From Wurfbainia villosa (taxonomy: Eukaryota; Streptophyta; Magnoliopsida; Zingiberales; Zingiberaceae): a DNA stretch of 64,000 bases. The position numbers and the translations under genes were made by a program. The notes under the pieces were generated by a model. That model was not told the DNA's origin. It saw only the letters and a list, made by a program, of their open reading frames with translations, and made no database searches. Positions 59,130 through 64,000 of the stretch are shown piece by piece; position 1 is the stretch's first letter; the number at the start of each line of letters is the position of its first letter. The stretch lies in the NCBI GenBank assembly GCA_025175895.1, contig CM046004.1, positions 20,571,011 through 20,635,010 on the forward strand, in the 5' to 3' direction.

Positions 59130-60293
59130 ATCTCCCCCTTTTTGATGTGTGACAATCCGTTTAAGTTAGGAAAAAACAATAACATAAACATCATAAGGCA
59201 AGAAAGCATGTAAATAATATGAATATGAAAACTCTCCCTTAAACATGCAACTCCCCCTTAAGACATGCTAAATTTTCCCTTTTAGCATGATTAACTTAAA
59301 CCTATCAATTCTCCCCCTTTGACACCATCAAAAATATTATCCAAATATTATAATCCAAGGCATCAAAGTCTAAGGGTCGAAACAACATCAAAATAGCCTG
59401 AAAATACTAAAATTAGGCTGCGAATAGTGCCAACAGTCGACTAATTCAGACATCAGTCGACTGGCACGCTTATTTCAGTAATTTCTGATTTTTGGACCGA
59501 AATTCAAAAATGCACCAAAAATTCTAGAAAATTCAAAAAATTGTGAAATTTTAAAAGCACATTTCTTTTAAAGTCCTTTATTAGTGAAAAATGAGTTTTC
59601 ATAAAAATTACTTATATTTTCAATGATTTACCAAAAATCTAAAAGTTTCAAAAACAACTAGTATTTGATCAAGTTTGTATCAATTTTAACACATAGTTTT
59701 GCTTTAGATTGTTTCAAAACATGAAAACACAGATTTTAAAGTAAGGAATGATTTTGAAAACATATGAAATATCCAACCATGATCTTTGGATAATATGTCT
59801 ATGAATTAAACATAAGCCTTTCCCATGATTGCTCTATTATTACTATTTTGATACTTTAAATGACCATCTAAATGCCATAGGTATTAGTGGACCATTAGTA
59901 TCACTCTAACATCTCACCCATGCTAAGTTTTCAATCAAGGTCATCCTTATGGTGAATGTGAGATGTTCCTAAAGGTATACTTAACCTTCAAATTCATGCA
60001 ATTCTACTAAAGGTTAAGTATCACTCTAACATACCATATGATCATAAAGACATATATGCATTGATTTCACATTATGATCATGAAACAAGTTTATCAATCA
60101 ATTTGTAATCATGCATTAGGTATAAAATCATGATAATAAGTCAAGTATCACCCAAAGCATGATTTAAGCTATTTATGGGTTCATTATCATCACTCAACAC
60201 TATTTAAAAAAAAAATAAGTCTCGCACCATCCTAAGTCAACCAATCAACATGATATAAGTAAAATCCTAATGGTTGACTATCCTAGGGTTTTT
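59130..60293 (-). mobile_element. Element J, spacer, polypurine tracts and hairpin
   Basis: It is homologous to the F and G spacers. Purine tracts lie at 59130-59145 and near 59250 and 59310. CAGTCGACT sites lie near 59433 and 59453. The hairpin is at 59910-59965. No gene. Confidence 0.82.
59909..59966 (-). other. Conserved spacer hairpin, copy in J
   Basis: CATCTCAC (59910-59917) and GTGAGATG (59958-59965) enclose 40 nt, about 330 nt downstream of the gag stop. The flanks and loop differ from F, but the arms do not. Confidence 0.75.
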
Positions 60294-61332
60294 CTAACCC
60301 TTAAGGATGGATTTAAGAACCCAAAACAAATTCTTTTCTATAGGGTTCACTAAATATTCCTTAAGGATGCATTTTCTTGCAATTGTTTTGTTCTTGGCTT
60401 GACCCCTAGCAATTAGGCATTGATAGGCCTTTTCATTTTTCTTCCCCTTATATTCTAGGCCTTTTCTATTGAAGCTTGCCCTTTGACTCCCAATTATCAT
60501 GTTCAAAGTATTGGCGCCTATGGTGAATTTTTCTATGGCTTTAGTTAGGTGATCTACCTTTTCCCTTAAAGCCTTATTTTTTTTTAATGTGCATCATTCA
60601 CATCAAGAGACATATAATCATTAACTTTAATGCATGCATTTTCTAATTTTTCTTCTAGGGCCTTATTCTCATTTTGCATGCATTTATTTCTATTTTTCAT
60701 CATAAATAAGTCCCTAGTTAATCTTGAAATCATGGAAATTATTTTCTTAGGTGAAAGATTCATTACCATAGTTTCCATGTCTCCTTTCTCCGATTCGGAT
60801 GAGGATGAGGATGAATCTCCCCCTTCACTTGAGCTCTCCTCACGTGTACTTCTTTCTTCTTGCTCGGAGGAGGTGGTGTCCAAATATTCAATTGTCAATA
60901 GAGCTAGATTTGAGACAAAAGCATTTTCTTCCTCCGATGATGAAGATGAAGGATCATCCCATGTCCTTGCTTTGAGTGCTTTTGCCTTCCCTTTTTCCTT
61001 GCCTTTCTTCTCTTCTTCCTTCTTCTTGCTCCCCTTCTTCTTTTCTTCTTTTTCTCCTCCTTTCTTCTTTGCTCTTGTTCAAGAGGGGACAATCATCTCT
61101 TATATGCCCCTCTCATTGGTAATTGTAGCAAATTATCTTTTTCTTGTGCCTTCTCCTATCATAAGATTTGTTAAATTTTAAATTTTTTAAAACATGCCTT
61201 ACCTTCCTTACCATATAAGCATCTTCATTGCTATTCATGGAGGATGAGGAGGATGCTTCATCAGAGGAGGAAGGTGGTGTCTCCTTCTTCTTCTTCTTCC
61301 CCTTTTCGGCTATCAAAGCTACTTCTCTTGAT
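60294..61332 (-). pseudogene. Element J gag, C-terminal part, frameshifted and cut by I
   Basis: From the cut inward on the minus strand: a Lys-rich and Ser-rich stretch with YMVRKVRHVLKNLKF (61113-61316), a damaged knuckle CYNYQ followed by a stop, Lys/Arg-rich and Ser/Glu-rich parts in other frames (60584-61092), and the tail KCILKEYLVNPIEKNLFWVLKS ending at 60294. The N-terminal domain lies beyond element I, outside the window. Confidence 0.82.
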
Positions 61333-61337
61333 GGTTG
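61333..61337. repeat. Presumed target duplication of element I
   Basis: GGTTG lies directly before the LTR start. The partner would be beyond 64000, so this is unverified. Confidence 0.4.
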
Positions 61338-62400
61338 TGTTGGTGCAGGGGCACTAGATAATCGAACCTGTGTTTTGATTATGGCAAATACACAAAGTTA
61401 AGTTTACATCTTTATCTCACGAGCTAAATCAAGTGTGCAGAAAAGTGCTAAAGCTGGAGCTGAAGGCTAGCGACACCCGGAGGAAGCCGCGGTGGTCGGG
61501 CGACACTCGAGTGACTTCGGAGGGAGCCGAAGGAATCGAGTGGAAGGCCGGAAGCGAGAGCTACTATCGAGGTAAGCTTGTGTGAGTGAGAGATTGTAAG
61601 GTCGTGTCCTCTTTACGGGGATGACCGTAGGCGGCGATCCGATTAAGACTTCCCGTGGAAGGTCTAGGTCGAGATCGGACGGTCAGAAACCATCATATTT
61701 ATCATTTTCTGAGCTAACCTCTCACTACAGAGAAGTGGCGGGCAATGCGATCATTCTGGACATTGGGCCGATCCGATGCTCATCACGATCGATGAGTCAT
61801 CGATCGGTGATGGCGACGAATCAGCCTTTGCGCTTGGTCAAAATGGATAACGTTTGACGCAGCGCAGCCACTTCGCGGTAAAATTTGGAAAACTTCGTGA
61901 TCTGTTCCGAAAAAAGAGGAGACATATTCAGAGGCCAAAATCTATAAAAGGAGGGGAGGATTCCAACTCCAAGCATCATCATGTTTATTCATCAAGTGCT
62001 CCTACAACGCCAACGCTCCAACGCCGTCATAACGCCGACGCGACGACAAGTTCAAATCTCCTTCGTCGGCAGCAGTAGCAAGTAATTATTTTTTGTATTC
62101 TTTATTTTAATGCTTGAGGTGAGGTAGGCTTGTTGCCTCATCCTCGTACATTTGGTTTTTGTGATCGTTGTCTCCTACCTCCAACGAGGAGGAGACATTA
62201 TAGTGCTTTGCCCTCCGTACGTGGTCTAGGACTGATAGGACCTTGGAGTAGCAACCACAGGGTTGTGAACCAAGTAAAAATAAACTTGTTCCTTTATTTT
62301 CCACTGCTCTTACTTGTTTAATTGTCTACTCGAACGAAACGTCGAAAAGATTTACGATCGCTATTCACCCCCCCCTCTAGCGACGCTTCTCGATCCAACA
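61338..62400 (+). mobile_element. Element I, 5' LTR (A/K family)
   Basis: It matches 703-1780 from TGTTGGTGCAGGGGC to GATCCAACA. The TATA box TCTATAAAAG is at 61941-61950. Where A has the two CAGTCGACTG sites, this copy reads CACGATCGATGAG and CATCGATCGGTG (about 61786-61812). Confidence 0.92.
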
Positions 62401-62402
62401 AT

Positions 62403-62885
62403 TGGTATCAGAGCGAGGGCGCTAAGATTTGGTGAAACCACCAATCTAGCACGTTTTGATTTTCTTTTCGTATTTTTCGATTCGTATCTTTCTTAGGTTT
62501 TTATTCCTTCCACACTACTAATCCAAGATGAAGTCTTGGTATGTTTCTTTTGGTTGTGTGCTTGCAAGTATTCTCCCTTGGAGTAGCCGACGGTAAAACG
62601 GCCATAACTTTTCGCACAAGTGGACTCACGTAACTATCTACCTACCAAATCGAAGCCCTCTGATAGATCTACATTTTTTACGAGGGTTTACCCTCGTAAC
62701 AAGCTGTTTCTAGCCCCAAAATCCAACGTTCAGTAGCCTTTCGGAGACACCAAACGTCGTAAGTTTCTAGTTTTTGTTAGTTTCTTATTCTTCTTATTTA
62801 TTTCCTATTATTTCCCGCACTACTAATCTAAGACCAAGTCTTGGAATTCTCTTTGGTTTTTATTCATGTTTTTGCAAGAGACTTA
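62403..62885 (+). mobile_element. Element I, primer-binding site and leader
   Basis: TGGTATCAGAGCG (62403-62415) follows the LTR after a 2-base linker. The leader contains a near-duplicate of CACTACTAATC..AGA..AAGTCTTGG (about 62513 and 62818) and leads to the gag ATG at 62886. Confidence 0.85.
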
Positions 62886-64000
62886 ATGGCTCACATTGAG
62901 GGGTATAGCACCACCCGACCTCCGTTCTTTAACGGAAATGATTTCCGTTATTGGAAAGGTCGGATGGAGTGTTTCTTGAAAACACAAGTCGAGACTTGGA
63001 TAATAATCCAAACTGGCTTTTCTCTACCCACCAATGATCAAGGAGAGCCCTTGGATTTCAATAAGTGGACAAATACAACCAAGAGGCAAATCGAAGCCGA
63101 TGCAAGAGCAACTCAAATATTACAATGTGGCTTGTCCAAGGAGGAGCTCAACCGCATCGGTTCATTCATTAGTGCCAAAGACCTCTGGAACAAATTGATT
63201 GATCTACACGAAGGGATGCCCGATGCTAAGGAATGTAAAAGAGATTTACTTTTAAATAAATTGTACAATCTAAAGATGCAGGATCGCGAGACTGCCACCC
63301 AATTACATGCGCGGATCCAAGACATCGTCAATGGTCTTCACTCGATCGGGCAAGCCGTAGAGAACCGGGACCTTATAAGGTACGCTTTAAATGCTTTCCC
63401 TAGGACTACCTTGTGGGCATCCATTGTCAATGTCTACAAGGTCTCTAAGGACCTTTCAAAGCATAGGTTAGATGAATTATTTTCCGAGTTTGAACTTCAC
63501 GAGCAAACTAACGTGGTCCGGGCCGAGAGAGGTATTGCTCTACTTGCAGGACAAAGAAGCAAGTCACCTACTAGGCAAGTAGATGAACTCGAACCCGAAG
63601 AAGAATCAGAGTCCGAATCAGAAAGAGGTGGAAGCAATAGTAAACATTGTGCGGAGAATAGTTTGAAAAGAAAGAAGGAAATTGAAGTACGAGAATCAAA
63701 AGAAAAAGGGAGCAAGGAAAGCCTTCCATGCAACTTGGGACAACAAAGAAGACATAACTTACATGGCAAGACCGGAGGAGTCCGAGTCAGAATCCGAAGT
63801 CGAGTCCAACTATAACACCAACTCCGAACTCAAGGACTACTTCGAGAAGCAACTCAAAGCCAGACCAAAAGAGAAAATTAAGGTTAGCCGCTCACTAATT
63901 CATACACTTTACAATACAATTAAAATGCTTAATAGGAAATTAATTAAGTCCGAGTCTAGGGTTGAGTCGTTACTTGAGGAGGTTGAAACCCTTAAGCAAG
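62886..64000 (+). pseudogene. Element I gag, partial at window end, apparent frameshift
   Basis: A SIRE-type Gag starting MAHIEGYSTTRPPFFNG at 62886; an upstream in-frame ATG at 62841 is less likely. The N-terminal domain has WKGRMECFL and a long helical stretch through LHARIQDIVNGLHS. An acidic Ser/Glu-rich region follows near 63590-63640. Between about 63680 and 63712, in an A-rich run, the frame shifts: one frame ends at 63815 without Gag-like sequence, while the other reads KAFHATWDNKED and continues open with a coiled-coil-like stretch (LNRKLIKSESRVESLLEE) to the window edge. Whether pol follows cannot be seen. Confidence 0.85.

Noticed and set aside
1..64000. A host gene, defence system or biosynthetic cluster hidden between elements
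   Set aside because: Once the LTRs, leaders, spacers and gag/pol remnants are assigned, the only unassigned stretch is the 27-base scrap at 1781-1807.

Overview
The window is plant nuclear DNA made almost entirely of nested LTR retrotransposons. I found no host gene, tRNA, rRNA, CRISPR array or bacterial-type feature. The evidence is Ty1/copia gag-pol domains, initiator-methionine primer sites (TGGTATCAGAGC) after several LTRs, purine tracts before 3' LTRs, TG...CA termini and 5-bp target duplications (TSDs). The species cannot be read from the sequence; a large, repeat-rich angiosperm genome fits.

Letters name the elements. K is the outermost recognisable element: a minus-strand SIRE-like copia whose LTR and leader are scattered over 1781-1807, 4982-5358 and 30035-30577. 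Into K went A (its 3' end is at 1-1780), a decayed Ty3/gypsy element L (1808-4981), the copia element D (5359-30034, minus, TSD TAGAC) and the copia element E (from 30583, plus, running past the right half). D's 5' LTR holds B (14000-29319, plus, TSD TATAT/TATCT), and B's 3' LTR holds C (20354-29132, plus, TSD GTAGG). E's leader holds F (33256-42856, minus, TSD GATCA), a tandem with three LTRs and two internal regions, and G (42955-48397, minus, TSD GGTGA). E's reverse-transcriptase region is cut by H (from 51759, plus). H's 3' LTR is cut by J (from 57935, minus), and J's gag is cut by I (from 61338, plus), which runs off the window. The deepest visible order is K > E > H > J > I, five levels.

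Two kinds of element are present. C, D and E once carried gag-pol (gag, zinc knuckle, protease, integrase, reverse transcriptase, RNase H) and are now pseudogenes. B, F, G, H and J are gag-only: a SIRE-type Gag with CCHC knuckle(s), then 1.2-1.9 kb of spacer without pol, then a purine tract and the LTR. They look like non-autonomous TR-GAG-type elements needing enzymes from elsewhere. One gag in F is fully open (35619-37388), so this group was mobile recently.

The most interesting signals are in the gag-only group. All six spacers seen carry an inverted repeat, CATCTCAC...GTGAGATG, with a 38-42 nt loop, although the families differ in loop and flanks. The decamer palindrome CAGTCGACTG clusters in both LTRs and spacers of this group and is replaced by CGATCG-rich sequence in some otherwise near-identical copies. 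LTRs also carry family-specific tandem repeats with periods of 27 bp, 27-30 bp and exactly 47 bp.
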